Below are positions 1 to 7,884 of a stretch of DNA of 64,000 nucleotides, one piece after another. Every line of letters begins with the position of its first letter. Within the stretch, counting starts at the first letter, position 1. Made by a program: the position numbers and the translations under genes. The notes below the pieces were generated by a model. It did no database searches. It was not told the origin of the DNA and saw nothing but the letters and a program-made list of their open reading frames with translations. The stretch is from Bacillota bacterium (GTDB taxonomy: Bacteria; Bacillota; Clostridia; Oscillospirales; Ruminococcaceae), in the NCBI GenBank assembly GCA_023433405.1, contig JAEZCT010000044.1, positions 1-64,000 of the forward strand, in the 5' to 3' direction.

Positions 1-17
1 TTGCGCCGTAGGTGCTT

Positions 18-119
18 ATACTAATAACCGATTTAAAAGTGTATAAAAATCATGTAAAAAGCTTTAGTTTATGGGTTTTTACTTGATTTTTATCTACACT
101 TTTTGAGGGGATTAGTATT
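18..119 (+). repeat. MITE-like palindromic repeat, copy 1 (subfamily A)
   Basis: Imperfect palindrome of about 100 bp. It begins ATACTAATAACCGATTT and ends GAGGGGATTAGTATT; the two halves can fold into one long hairpin around a short loop containing TTTATGGG. The same sequence recurs at about 11 other places in the window. It sits inside a longer dispersed repeat (1-17 plus 120-335) whose second copy near 7.5 kb lacks it, so it behaves as an inserted unit. Confidence 0.85.
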
Positions 120-335
120 GGTCACAAAAGCTATGCTTCGTTTGCCCTTGCTATGAGCTGGGTGCAGGGTGTCCCTGCTTCGCTTTTGCTTACTTTTCTC
201 GAACAAGAAAAGTAAGCCGCCTGTCGGCGCGGGAGCCGACGTTCCAACAATTTGATGATGATTACCCAAAAGCCAACCGAATCAAAAGGTTTATAAAATA
301 GGTTTTTGGAAACTCCAATAAACCACACCTTCATG
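120..335 (-). repeat. Dispersed non-coding repeat, copy A
   Basis: About 215 bp that match 7314-7525 in inverted orientation with only scattered differences. It contains a 12-bp perfect hairpin at 188-217 (GCTTACTTTTCT and its complement around a 6-nt loop) and a GTCGGC/GCCGAC hairpin at 228-245. Bases 1-17 also belong to this repeat and are separated from the rest by MITE copy 1. The short ORFs across it have no coding character. Function unknown. Confidence 0.75.
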
Positions 336-429
336 TTTGCCTTTTTTCACCCCCCGTATACCGGTGCAGACACAAAAAGCCGCGTGTACCGCACTATTTT
401 CATTGCCCTTTAAAGGCATGAACGCTAAA

Positions 430-489
430 AAACAACCGCCCTGCGCGGAGCTTGTTTGGCTCACGCGCAGGGCGGTTGTTTTTTTTATA
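430..489 (-). terminator. Bidirectional intrinsic terminator after purA
   Basis: The arms AACAACCGCCCTGCGCG and CGCGCAGGGCGGTTGTT form a long stem. A run of six T follows on the minus strand and eight on the plus strand. It lies about 40 bp beyond the purA stop. Confidence 0.85.
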
Positions 490-527
490 AGCTCCGGCAA
501 ACAATGCAAGCCGGATTCGTTATACGG

Positions 528-1808
528 CTAAACCTTTCTCTCCAGGTTCTGTACGCGGGAAGGCCCGACGCCAACCATGCTAATGGGGCAGCCGCACAAC
601 TGCTCCAGCCGCGCAATATAGCTTTTGCAGATTGCGGGCAGCTCGTCGAAGCTGCGGCAGCCTGAGATATCCTCATCAAAGCCGGGGAGCTCCTCGTACA
701 CCGGGGTGCAGCCCTCCAGCTCCTCCAGCGTGGGGGGATAATCTCTCGTTTGTGTTCCGTCGGGCAGACGATAGGCTACGCAAACCTTGAGCGGACCAAT
801 ACCCGAAAGGGTATCCAGCTTATTCACCGCAAGCTCGGTAAGGCCGTTGACCCGCACCGAATGGCGAAGGATGACCGAATCGAACCAGCCGGTTCTGCGG
901 GGACGGCCTGTGGTTGTGCCATATTCATGACCCGCCTCACGGATATGCTCACCCGTTTGATCAAACAGCTCGGTGGGGAAGGGACCCTTACCCACCCGGG
1001 TGGTATAGCTTTTGCTGACGCCCAGCACCGAATTAATCATGGTGGGTCCAAGACCTACGCCGGTGCATACGCCGCCGGATACAGGATGAGACGAGGTCAC
1101 AAAGGGGTAGGTGCCCACATCAATATCAAGCAGCGTACCCTGTGCGCCTTCAAACAGCACATCCTTTTCGCTTGTCAGGGCATCGAAGGTAAGCACCGAA
1201 ACATCCGCCACATATTTGCTCAGGCGTTTGCCGCATTCCAGGTAACGCTCGATGGTTTCCTCAAGGTTAATGGCTTCGCCGCCGTAAACCTGTGTAATCA
1301 CGCGGTTTTTAAGCGCCCCTGTCTCCAAAGCCTTTTTGCGAAACAGCTCGGGGTTTACAAGGTCGTAGATGCGCAGACCGGAGCGCTCCGCCTTATCCAT
1401 ATAACAGGGGCCAATGCCGCGTTTGGTGGTGCCAATATCGCTTTTGCCGCGGTACACCTCGCTTAACCCGTCCAGTGCCAAATGCCATGGCATAATTAGG
1501 TGCGCGCGCGGGTCAATGCGCAGGTTATCGCAGCTTATGCCGCGGTTTTCAAGCCCGTCAATCTCTTGTAAAATGTTGACGGGGTCTATGACCACGCCGC
1601 AGCCAATGAGGCATGGTGTGTTTGGGTACAGAATGCCCGACGGAATAAGGTGCAGCTTGTAAACCTCGCCGTCATTTTCCACGGTATGACCCGCGTTGTT
1701 TCCGCCCTGGCTTCTCACAACAACATCCGCGCGGGAGGCAAGAATATCGATGATCTTGCCCTTTCCCTCATCGCCCCACTGGACGCCGACAACTACTCTC
1801 GCAGGCAT
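528..1808 (-). CDS. purA: Adenylosuccinate synthetase
   Basis: This enzyme condenses IMP with aspartate using GTP, the first committed step from IMP to AMP, in the cytoplasm. The 426-residue length is normal for PurA. The N-terminus carries the GTP-binding loop GDEGKGK (residues 12-18), followed by the QGGNNAGHT segment that holds a catalytic histidine. The region TTTGRPRRTGWFD and the C-terminal VGVGPSRVQNLE are also typical. The ATG start follows an AGAGGG ribosome-binding site. It appears monocistronic, with a strong terminator after the stop. MITE copy 2 lies about 150 bp upstream of the start. Identification is secure. Confidence 0.97.
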   Translation of the reverse strand: MPARVVVGVQWGDEGKGKIIDILASRADVVVRSQGGNNAGHTVENDGEVYKLHLIPSGILYPNTPCLIGCGVVIDPVNILQEIDGLENRGISCDNLRIDPRAHLIMPWHLALDGLSEVYRGKSDIGTTKRGIGPCYMDKAERSGLRIYDLVNPELFRKKALETGALKNRVITQVYGGEAINLEETIERYLECGKRLSKYVADVSVLTFDALTSEKDVLFEGAQGTLLDIDVGTYPFVTSSHPVSGGVCTGVGLGPTMINSVLGVSKSYTTRVGKGPFPTELFDQTGEHIREAGHEYGTTTGRPRRTGWFDSVILRHSVRVNGLTELAVNKLDTLSGIGPLKVCVAYRLPDGTQTRDYPPTLEELEGCTPVYEELPGFDEDISGCRSFDELPAICKSYIARLEQLCGCPISMVGVGPSRVQNLERKV

Positions 1809-1960
1809 AGGGTACCCTCTTTTCCGAGACTATTGGATAAAAGTCTATTGCCCGTGTTCTGCCGTTTTATACCGGCAACTACTTTTTTAAGCGCAACGTC
1901 TCTTTATAAAAATGATAAACAGCACGATGCTGGGATAAGCCGGCATTATACTGTTGTGGT

Positions 1961-2071
1961 AATACTAATCACCTCAAAAAGAGTAGAAATTGAAATAAAA
2001 ACCCGCGTGAAAACCCATAAACGAAAGCCTTTCACTTGTGTGTTTATACTCATTTCAATCAATTATTAGTG
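1961..2071 (-). repeat. MITE-like palindromic repeat, copy 2 (subfamily A)
   Basis: Reverse-oriented copy that starts AATACTAATCACCTCAAAAA and ends near AATTATTAGTGTA. The right arm has diverged. It lies upstream of purA. A TATAAT at 1945-1950 (minus strand) sits just outside its end, so the repeat border could contribute the -35 region of a purA promoter, but no good -35 hexamer is visible. Otherwise 1809-2311 holds no gene. Confidence 0.75.
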
Positions 2072-2113
2072 TAAATTGATAAAGCGGCCTGTCCGCCCAA
2101 CACATTATAACAG

Positions 2114-2147
2114 AAAACACCCGGCCGTACAAGGCGGCGGGTGTGAA
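2114..2147 (-). terminator. Probable terminator downstream of the GNAT gene
   Basis: The arms ACACCCGGCCG and CGGCGGGTGT pair around TACAAGG. On the minus strand the stem is followed by TTTTCTGTT. It lies about 170 bp beyond the GNAT stop. Confidence 0.55.
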
Positions 2148-2311
2148 ATTTCGGACCAAAAAGCAAGGCGGCGGTACATAAAAATTATGGTAAAATCAAT
2201 AGGGCAGGGGGGGGAGTGGCGACAATCGCGTTTCATAAGAAGAAGCATATTACAGTGCAAAATGCTAATAAGCGATGCCACAGCAAGGGATCCCCTGCTA
2301 TGCCTAATGGC

Positions 2312-2773
2312 TCAAAAACTGCGATGACCTTTTTCTAAAAAGGCTAGCGTAACGCCCTCGACGGCATACTGTTTGGTAACATGAAAGCCATGCTTTTGAT
2401 AGAAGTACAGGTTACCCGCTTTGTCCGCAGGCGTATCCAGCGACCAGTGCGCAGCGTCCGGATAATACTCCTCCAGCGCTCGCATGGCAAATTGCCCAAT
2501 GCCTTTATTCTGGTAGGCAGGTATCACGCAAAGGCAACCCAGATGGTAGTCTAATGCCCCGTTTACCCGCACGATGATAACCCCAACCGGGGCATTATCG
2601 CAGATAATTTGATATACCTGATGCTGCGTAATACTCTCCGCCATGCTTTCCACTGTACGATTATAGCCGGGGCACACCCCGTATTTGATATAATCGTCGT
2701 AAAAGCTCAGGTTTAACAGCGCGATTAGCGCCTGGGCATCCTCTGCCACGGCTCGTTTTAATGTAATAACCAT
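2312..2773 (-). CDS. GNAT-family N-acetyltransferase
   Basis: Small acetyl-CoA-dependent acyltransferase of the GNAT superfamily, about 153 residues; the substrate cannot be read from sequence. The central acetyl-CoA motif is visible as VIPAYQNKGIGQFAMRAL (Q-x-x-G-x-G/A type), followed by the usual YFYQKHGF motif near the end. An in-frame ATG lies 12 bp upstream, but the GGAG of that segment is correctly spaced as the ribosome-binding site for the ATG at 2773, so the shorter start is preferred. Neighbours give no functional clue. Confidence 0.85.
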   Translation of the reverse strand: MVITLKRAVAEDAQALIALLNLSFYDDYIKYGVCPGYNRTVESMAESITQHQVYQIICDNAPVGVIIVRVNGALDYHLGCLCVIPAYQNKGIGQFAMRALEEYYPDAAHWSLDTPADKAGNLYFYQKHGFHVTKQYAVEGVTLAFLEKGHRSF

Positions 2774-2799
2774 ACCGCACTCCATTTAAAAATCGTGGG

Positions 2800-3471
2800 C
2801 TAGATGTGAAACCTCTTTTTCAGCTCGTGACCCACAGAACGGTCTGCGAACAGGAAGGTTCCCCCCAGCGTGATGAGCGAATACGCGCCGGACGCGATGG
2901 AGGGCCACGCCACATCCACAAAGCCCAGCGGCATAAACAGCAGCGGCGCAAGCCCAAACAGCCCAATGACTAACTGGCACAGCAGGTACTCAGTGCGAAC
3001 CATACGACGGATAATGAGCTGCAATGTCACGGCAAGGGTTGCGAGAATGAGAAAGAAAGGAATAGCATAATTCAAGGCCCAGTTATTTGAGCCCGTAAAA
3101 ATGTCGATAACATATAAAACCAGTGAAACGCTCACGATCTGCGCCCCATAGCGAAAGGCAAAATTGCTCATGCTGCGCAGCGAATATACCACCGTTACCC
3201 AAAGGTAGGCAACGCCTGACAGCACGATAATCGACCAGCCCATTCGTCCATCCGCCGTCAAAAAATCGATTAACAGGCAAACCGCTACCGTTACCAGCGA
3301 AGCAAACACCGCCAAACGAAACAGAAAGTTATAGCGGTAAAAATCCTCCGCGATAACAGGGTAGGTGTTTGCGCATGGCGCACCGTCTGCCTCGCCCAGC
3401 ACCCCGCCGCACAACGGGCAGTGCTGGGCGTCGTTTGCAATAAAAACCTTGCATTCCTCGCAGTGCTTCAT
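2800..3471 (-). CDS. Zinc-ribbon membrane protein, DUF6320-like
   Basis: Membrane protein of 223 residues. The N-terminus has a zinc ribbon with C4, C7, C18 and C21 (CEEC...CPLCG). About six to seven hydrophobic segments follow between residues 50 and 215. The layout resembles the DUF6320 family of Clostridia, whose function is unknown to me. The start follows GGAAGGAG; an upstream in-frame ATG has no comparable site. It is the last gene of a minus-strand run acyltransferase, Lys-rich protein, zinc-ribbon protein, so it may assist or anchor an acyl-transfer reaction at the membrane. That role is inference. Confidence 0.7.
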   Translation of the reverse strand: MKHCEECKVFIANDAQHCPLCGGVLGEADGAPCANTYPVIAEDFYRYNFLFRLAVFASLVTVAVCLLIDFLTADGRMGWSIIVLSGVAYLWVTVVYSLRSMSNFAFRYGAQIVSVSLVLYVIDIFTGSNNWALNYAIPFFLILATLAVTLQLIIRRMVRTEYLLCQLVIGLFGLAPLLFMPLGFVDVAWPSIASGAYSLITLGGTFLFADRSVGHELKKRFHI

Positions 3472-3519
3472 AAGACGTCGCTCCTTCCCTTTGTGCCACA
3501 GCATCGGTTCAAACATTCC

Positions 3520-3801
3520 TTAGGGCTTAATGCGCTTTTTACGCCGCTTGAATATCTCCTTAATGTCCTGTTTAAACGCGGCCAGCTGCCATCGGTTCTC
3601 GGCGCGCGCAAGCTTTTTTTGCGCCTTCAGCCGACGTTTCTCCTGCTTTTCGCGCAACTTAAGCTCCGCCTTTTGAGACTTCATCAGGGCCTTCAGCCGC
3701 AGCTTTTCTGCCTTCTCCTGCTTGCGCAGCTGCTTCATCTGTGTTTCTGCCGGCTGTAATCCGCCATTTAGCGGTAACATATTTTGCGCAATCTCTTTCA
3801 T
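3520..3801 (-). CDS. Short Lys/Arg-rich helical protein, unknown
   Basis: Protein of 93 residues. Residues 25-93 consist almost entirely of Lys, Arg, Glu, Ala, Leu and Gln in patterns such as KLREKQEKRRLKAQKK, predicting one long, very basic helix or coiled coil. It has no signal peptide, membrane segment or recognisable domain. An AAAGGA site precedes the ATG. It lies between the acyltransferase and the zinc-ribbon gene, on their strand, 48 bp from the latter, which argues that it is a real gene. No function can be assigned. Confidence 0.6.
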   Translation of the reverse strand: MKEIAQNMLPLNGGLQPAETQMKQLRKQEKAEKLRLKALMKSQKAELKLREKQEKRRLKAQKKLARAENRWQLAAFKQDIKEIFKRRKKRIKP

Positions 3802-3855
3802 GGCGACAACCTATCCTTTCTTTATCTGCTTGTATGCCGTATCTTAAGCTGTTTA

Positions 3856-3957
3856 TACTAATATCCGATTTAAAAGAGTATAAAAATCAAGTGAAAGCTT
3901 TAATTTATGGGTTTTCACGCGGATTTATATCGACTCTTTTTGAGGGGATTAGTATTA
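3856..3957 (+). repeat. MITE-like palindromic repeat, copy 3 (subfamily A)
   Basis: Near-consensus copy running from TACTAATATCCGATTTAAAA to GAGGGGATTAGTATTA. Its last three bases form the TAA stop codon of the acyltransferase gene read on the minus strand, so the insertion set that protein's C-terminus. Confidence 0.9.
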
Positions 3958-5274
3958 CTTACGGTTTAATGACAAACCCCGGTGTTCAAACCGGTAGTTG
4001 GCCTCAACTGTAACAGTCGCACCCATAGCGGCAAGATGACGAAAAAAGGCACGCTGTACGTCGTGCTGCTCCATTGAGGAAGAAAAGGTAATAACCAGCT
4101 TGTCCCCAAACGAGCAAACCGCACATTTAATATGGCTTGCTTCGGTGGGGGAAAGGATGAACTCAAAACGGTCGATGTGGGGAATTGCCCAGTCGGGCAT
4201 TTGCACCCTCCCAAGGTTTGATAATGTGGAGGTAGCGGCAAGCTCACCCCGGCGGGCCGCCGCGCTTAACAGCAGGTTCTTTAAAAACAAAGGCACCAGC
4301 CGAATGCCCAGCATACGCGAAAAGCCGACCTTATAGGCGTTTAGCTCAATCAGGTTTTCCTTTTTCAGCTTTTCGGTAAGCTGCACAGACACCGAGGCAA
4401 GCACCTCGGCAAAGGGGATATCATCGCGGTCAAAGGTAAAGCAGGGGTCCACGCATTCAAAAAAATTCTGCGCCGTGACACCGCCGAAAACCCCGCGCAG
4501 GTTTACCGGCAAAGTCACCACCACCGGACTGTCGCTTGCCTTTGACCCCATGCGCTCGGTATAAATGGAATAGGAGAGCAGCGCCGACAATAGCGCCGTG
4601 ATGGTCACGCCGTTATTTCGCGCAAGCTGCAATAACACGCCGGTATCGGCCTGGCCGTGCAGCACCTTTATCGCCGTATAGGGCAGCTGGTTGCCGCGTA
4701 TGCGATACGCCTTGCCGGTAAAAGGGGAGACCCCCTTAGATTTTTGGTAGATATCCCGGTAACCGTCGGCAAGCACCGCGGCATTGGGCAGGTCCTGATG
4801 GGAGGGCACCCAGTTTTGCGGTGCGTCCTGCGCGTGGGCAAGGGCAAGATACGCCCCGGTAATTGCTCGTAAAAACTCAAGCCCTCCCGTCCCGTCGGTC
4901 AGCGCGTGGTAGGTTTCAAGAGAAATGCGGCGGTCATGATACAACAGGCGAAACAGGAAGCCGTCGTTCTCCTTGCGGTTCATGGGGGCGCACGGGTACA
5001 GCTTCTCGTGGGCGACCACAGGGGTCTTAGGGTTCGATTCAAAGTAATACCAGAAAAAGCCCGCGCGCATACGCACCGCAAACGCGGGAAAGCCGCTGAT
5101 GGTCGCATCCAGCGCCTGTTGCAGCAGTGCGGGGTTTACCGGCTCCCGCAGGACACATGCCAGCCGAAAAACATTTGAGGCGGTCACCGAAGATGCCGCC
5201 GGAAAAATCCGGGCGGAGTTATCCAGCTTATGCCACCTGGAAAGCTGCGATGATTTGATGATTTTGGTCCCCAA
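3955..5274 (-). CDS. Condensation/alcohol-acetyltransferase-like acyltransferase
   Basis: Protein of about 439 residues of the CoA-dependent acyltransferase superfamily (condensation domain, wax-ester synthase and alcohol acetyltransferase type). The catalytic HxxxDG motif is present as HALTDGTGG. The second half has the family-typical VTLPVNLRGVFG and STLSNLGRV segments. I place the start at a TTG at 5274 because GAGGGGGAG lies 7 nt before it and family-like sequence (KLDNSARIFPA) begins soon after. A longer frame opens with TTG at 5394 and an atypical N-terminus. The stop codon is the end of a MITE, so a few residues may be lost. The acyl substrate is unknown. Confidence 0.75.
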   Translation of the reverse strand: MGTKIIKSSQLSRWHKLDNSARIFPAASSVTASNVFRLACVLREPVNPALLQQALDATISGFPAFAVRMRAGFFWYYFESNPKTPVVAHEKLYPCAPMNRKENDGFLFRLLYHDRRISLETYHALTDGTGGLEFLRAITGAYLALAHAQDAPQNWVPSHQDLPNAAVLADGYRDIYQKSKGVSPFTGKAYRIRGNQLPYTAIKVLHGQADTGVLLQLARNNGVTITALLSALLSYSIYTERMGSKASDSPVVVTLPVNLRGVFGGVTAQNFFECVDPCFTFDRDDIPFAEVLASVSVQLTEKLKKENLIELNAYKVGFSRMLGIRLVPLFLKNLLLSAAARRGELAATSTLSNLGRVQMPDWAIPHIDRFEFILSPTEASHIKCAVCSFGDKLVITFSSSMEQHDVQRAFFRHLAAMGATVTVEANYRFEHRGLSLNRK

Positions 5275-5545
5275 AGCTCCGCTCCCCCTCGTCAGGCCTT
5301 TATGCAAAGAACCGCGTCTTGCCCTTTGAAAAAGGTGCAGAACCAAATGGGCGGCAATCTTTGCGTCCTTGTTGTTTATTAAAACTAAAAACAATAGAAA
5401 TGCTTTAAATCCTTATTTGTAAAAACAGGCTTGCCCATACTTTTTGACTATTTCGCAGTTCATCAAACCATTATGAAAAAGGGGCGGTTGATTCCATTTC
5501 ATTTTTGACAAGCCCTACTATCAGTGTTGGCGCTTTCAAATAAAA

Positions 5546-6004
5546 TCATTCGGCATAGGAGAGCCGGGCGGCAGTATAGCCGGCAAGCACCTGACACATA
5601 TCGGCGGCATACTCTTTTGCGGCGGGCAGGCTGTGCTCGCGATAATTACCGCACTCCCGTTCGCTTGCCCCGGGAATTTCACCCTCGTAGTCCCTGATAA
5701 ACGCAAAGGACTCCTGTGCTAAGGCAATCGCGTCCTCATGGCTTAAGCCCCGTACCAAAAGGTAAAAGCCGGTGCGGCAGCCCATGGGTCCCACATAAAC
5801 TACGCTTTGGGTAAACCGGCTGTTGCGGGCATAGGTGGCAAACAAATGCTCAAAGGTATGCATCGCGCCGTTTTCCAAGTACTCTCCGCCGTTGGGGCGG
5901 CACATACGAATATCATAGGTTACGATATCCCCGTCAATACGGGAAATATACATCCCTTTTTGCAAAACCAGATGGTTAACCTGAAAACTTGCGATCCGCT
6001 CCAT
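5546..6004 (-). CDS. luxS: S-ribosylhomocysteine lyase
   Basis: LuxS splits S-ribosylhomocysteine into homocysteine and DPD, the autoinducer-2 precursor, as part of S-adenosylmethionine recycling. The 152-residue length fits. Metal ligands are visible as HTFEH (H49 and H53) and C118 in the RECGNY segment; the catalytic cysteine is C76 in GPMGCRTGF. It stands alone on the minus strand, divergent from queT. A GATTAGTATT fragment upstream (6058-6067) looks like a remnant MITE end. The 270 bp beyond its stop hold no gene. Confidence 0.97.
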   Translation of the reverse strand: MERIASFQVNHLVLQKGMYISRIDGDIVTYDIRMCRPNGGEYLENGAMHTFEHLFATYARNSRFTQSVVYVGPMGCRTGFYLLVRGLSHEDAIALAQESFAFIRDYEGEIPGASERECGNYREHSLPAAKEYAADMCQVLAGYTAARLSYAE

Positions 6005-6157
6005 GCCGGATTCCTCCCTAAAATATTAATTGCGCGCCCGGCGCTTTTATAAGAGGCTGATTAGTATTTATCATACCATAAAAATGTGTACAGTGAAAGA
6101 ACAATCTGCTGCTTGCGGCTCCAGAATTTCACCGCATAGCCATGCGGAATTTTAGGG

Positions 6158-6186
6158 TTTACACGGGGCGCGTCCTAAGGTATACT
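6158..6186 (+). promoter_or_regulatory. Promoter of queT
   Basis: TTTACA at 6158-6163 and TATACT at 6181-6186 are separated by exactly 17 bp. They predict a transcript start near 6193 and a leader of about 98 nt before queT. Confidence 0.65.
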
Positions 6187-6192
6187 GTTAGT

Positions 6193-6291
6193 TGCCGTTG
6201 TGCAAAAAACGGCGGTCAGTTCGCAAAATCCTGACCGGCGATGCCCATGAGGCATTGCGCCAAACAAACACTACGAAAGGACAACAAAACT
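6193..6291 (+). promoter_or_regulatory. Structured leader of queT, candidate preQ1-type riboswitch
   Basis: Three consecutive hairpins can be drawn: GCCGTT/ACGGC, GGTCAG/CTGACC with loop TTCGCAAAATC, and GATGCC/GGCATT. queT genes in Clostridia are often preceded by preQ1-sensing riboswitches, including class III in ruminococci. I cannot match the class consensus from memory, so the ligand is inference. Confidence 0.4.
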
Positions 6292-6855
6292 ATGAAAAGC
6301 TTTACCCCCACAAAGCTCGCTCAGGCCGCGATGATTGCGGCGCTGTATGCGGGGCTTACCCTTGCTATCCCCTTTTTAAGCTACGGACAGGTTCAAATCC
6401 GCTTTGCCGAAGCTCTCACCCTGCTTGCTGTGTTCTCTCCGGTAAGCATTTATGGTCTCACCGTCGGCTGCTTTATCGCGAACGGTGTGGGCTTTTTTAT
6501 GGGTGTTAACATCCTGGGCGCGTTTGACATGCTATTTGGCACCCTGGCTACCCTGATTGCCGCGGTACTAAGCTATGCGCTGCGGGGCGCGCGCATCGGG
6601 CGGCTGCCTGTGCTTTCGGCGCTTTCTCCCGTGCTGATTAACGCCCTTGTCATTGGCGGCGAGCTTTCCGTCCTGTTTACCAATTCACTGGCCCCCGCGC
6701 CCTTTTTCACAAATGCCGCCTATGTCGCCATCGGGCAGACAATCCCTTGTCTTGTGCTGGGGCTTGGGCTGGTTGTGGCGCTGGAGAAAACCGGTCTTGC
6801 GCGCAAAATCTTTGGCGCAGACGCGCAAAGCATACCCGAACGCCAGCGCGCGTAA
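6292..6855 (+). CDS. queT: QueT-family queuosine precursor transporter
   Basis: Membrane protein of 187 residues with five to six hydrophobic segments, related to the substrate-binding subunits of ECF transporters. The family imports queuosine precursors such as preQ1. The opening AQAAMIAALYAGLTL and the segments QIRFAEALTLLAVF and GCFIANGVGFFMG are typical of QueT. The ATG at 6292 follows AAAGGA; longer frames upstream start inside the leader. No ECF energy-coupling genes are in the window, so it probably shares a module encoded elsewhere. A terminator follows. Confidence 0.9.
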   Translation: MKSFTPTKLAQAAMIAALYAGLTLAIPFLSYGQVQIRFAEALTLLAVFSPVSIYGLTVGCFIANGVGFFMGVNILGAFDMLFGTLATLIAAVLSYALRGARIGRLPVLSALSPVLINALVIGGELSVLFTNSLAPAPFFTNAAYVAIGQTIPCLVLGLGLVVALEKTGLARKIFGADAQSIPERQRA

Positions 6856-6887
6856 CACGGCTTTATGCGGTACTATTCCTTATAACG

Positions 6888-6925
6888 AACCGGCTGTTTC
6901 GAATACTTCGGAACAGCCGGTTTTT
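6888..6925 (+). terminator. Intrinsic terminator after queT
   Basis: AACCGGCTGTTTCGAA pairs with TTCGGAACAGCCGGTT and is followed by TTTTT. Confidence 0.85.
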
Positions 6926-7216
6926 CGCTGTTTCGATGCAATTTATTTAAATTTGAAAAACTACTGCTTTCGTTTCCAAACGGGAAAGTCAAAACCCACG
7001 CGGCGATTCGTATAAAGATTTGTCGCCCAGCGGGTTGTCATCTTTAATTCTATTATAGCGAGATTGGTATGATAACGCGCCTTTGCTCCAGCTATTGTCA
7101 AATTAACCTCTTTCCTCTCCCAAACATAAACTGGTGATAGGGTCTTGTTATTGACCCAAACGCCGTATCACGTTAATACCAGAAAGTGCTATTCTCGGCA
7201 TAAGGACGTGACAGCT

Positions 7217-7313
7217 TAATACTAATCTCCTCAAAAAGAGTGGAATTGTAAATAAAAAACCGCGTGAAAACCCATAAAGACATATTGTACTCTTTTAAAT
7301 CGGATATTCGTAT
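7217..7313 (-). repeat. MITE-like palindromic repeat, copy 4 (subfamily A)
   Basis: Reverse-oriented copy: AATACTAATCTCCTCAAAAA to AATCGGATATTCGTAT, with the loop region shortened. It directly abuts dispersed repeat copy B; copy A has no MITE at this border. The preceding 6926-7216 shows no gene or clear signal. Confidence 0.85.
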
Positions 7314-7530
7314 GGTTTATTGGAGTATCCAAAAGCCGATTTTATAAGCTTTTTGATTTGGTGGGCTTTTAGGTAATCATCATCAAGTTGCAGGAACGTC
7401 GGCACCCGCGCCGACAGGCGGCTTACTTTTCTTGTTCGAGAAAAGTAAGCAAAAGCGAAGCAGGGACACCCTGCACCCAGCTCAAAGCAAGGGCAAACGA
7501 TGCATGACTCTTGTGACGAAGAACCTACGG
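7314..7530 (+). repeat. Dispersed non-coding repeat, copy B
   Basis: Inverted counterpart of 120-335 and 1-17. It includes the same 12-bp hairpin at 7421-7450 and the GTCGGC/GCCGAC hairpin just before it. Around 7516-7534 it reads continuously across the point where copy A carries MITE copy 1, so it acts as an empty-site reference. Confidence 0.75.
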
Positions 7531-7617
7531 CGCAAGCGCGTAAAGCTCAGTGGGGTAGCTGCGTTACGCGCTTGCGAAAATGATAAATAATTTTTTCCAA
7601 AAATTATTTATCATTTT
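7531..7617. repeat. Two adjoining long palindromes
   Basis: CGCAAGCGCGTAA (7531-7543) pairs with TTACGCGCTTGCG (7564-7576). Immediately after it, AAAATGATAAATAATTTTT pairs perfectly with its complement around TCC (7577-7617). Neither has a clear terminator T-run linked to a gene. The following 7618-7821 contains a short open frame without a ribosome-binding site or recognisable protein; I see no gene there. Confidence 0.7.
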
Positions 7618-7821
7618 TACCCTTCGGCAAAATCCTGTTGCCTCGCGTATTTTGCCCTTGCTTTTCGCCCTGGTCTGTAGTTCTTCCTTTTTTCCCACAC
7701 CTGCCACACAAGGCTACTTTGGTGTTAGGGCTACGGGGGGATACTCTATTACCCCATACATCATCGCACTGCTATTATTTTGCCACAAGGCATTGGCTAA
7801 GTCAATTTAAAAATCCATAAA

Positions 7822-7860
7822 AAATAAGAAGTCCCGAAGGATTGCTCCTTCGGGATCTTT
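7822..7860 (-). terminator. Terminator of the rpsF-ssb-rpsR operon
   Basis: On the minus strand GATCCCGAAGGA pairs with TCCTTCGGGACT around GCAA. TTCTTATTTTTT follows, 25 bp after the rpsR stop. Confidence 0.85.
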
Positions 7861-7884
7861 TTGCGGGGTTAAGCGTAATGCGGG

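Noticed and set aside
131..531. Short frames at the left edge
   Set aside because: They lie in the dispersed repeat and in the purA terminator, and their other-frame versions are equally open.
2076..2327. 83-residue frame upstream of the acetyltransferase end
   Set aside because: It crosses a MITE border and the GNAT terminator and has no ribosome-binding site or coding character.
6132..6186. TTAGGGTTTACAC...TCCTAAGG as a riboswitch stem before queT
   Set aside because: The same bases give TTTACA, 17 bp, TATACT. A promoter explains them better, so the leader was moved downstream of 6192.
7544..7560. AGCTCAGTGGGGTAGCT resembles a tRNA D-arm
   Set aside because: No acceptor stem, anticodon arm or T-arm can be drawn around it; it is the loop of a longer palindrome.
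7580..7810. 76-residue frame in the gene-free region near 7.6 kb
   Set aside because: It starts within a 19-bp perfect palindrome, has no ribosome-binding site and no recognisable domain.
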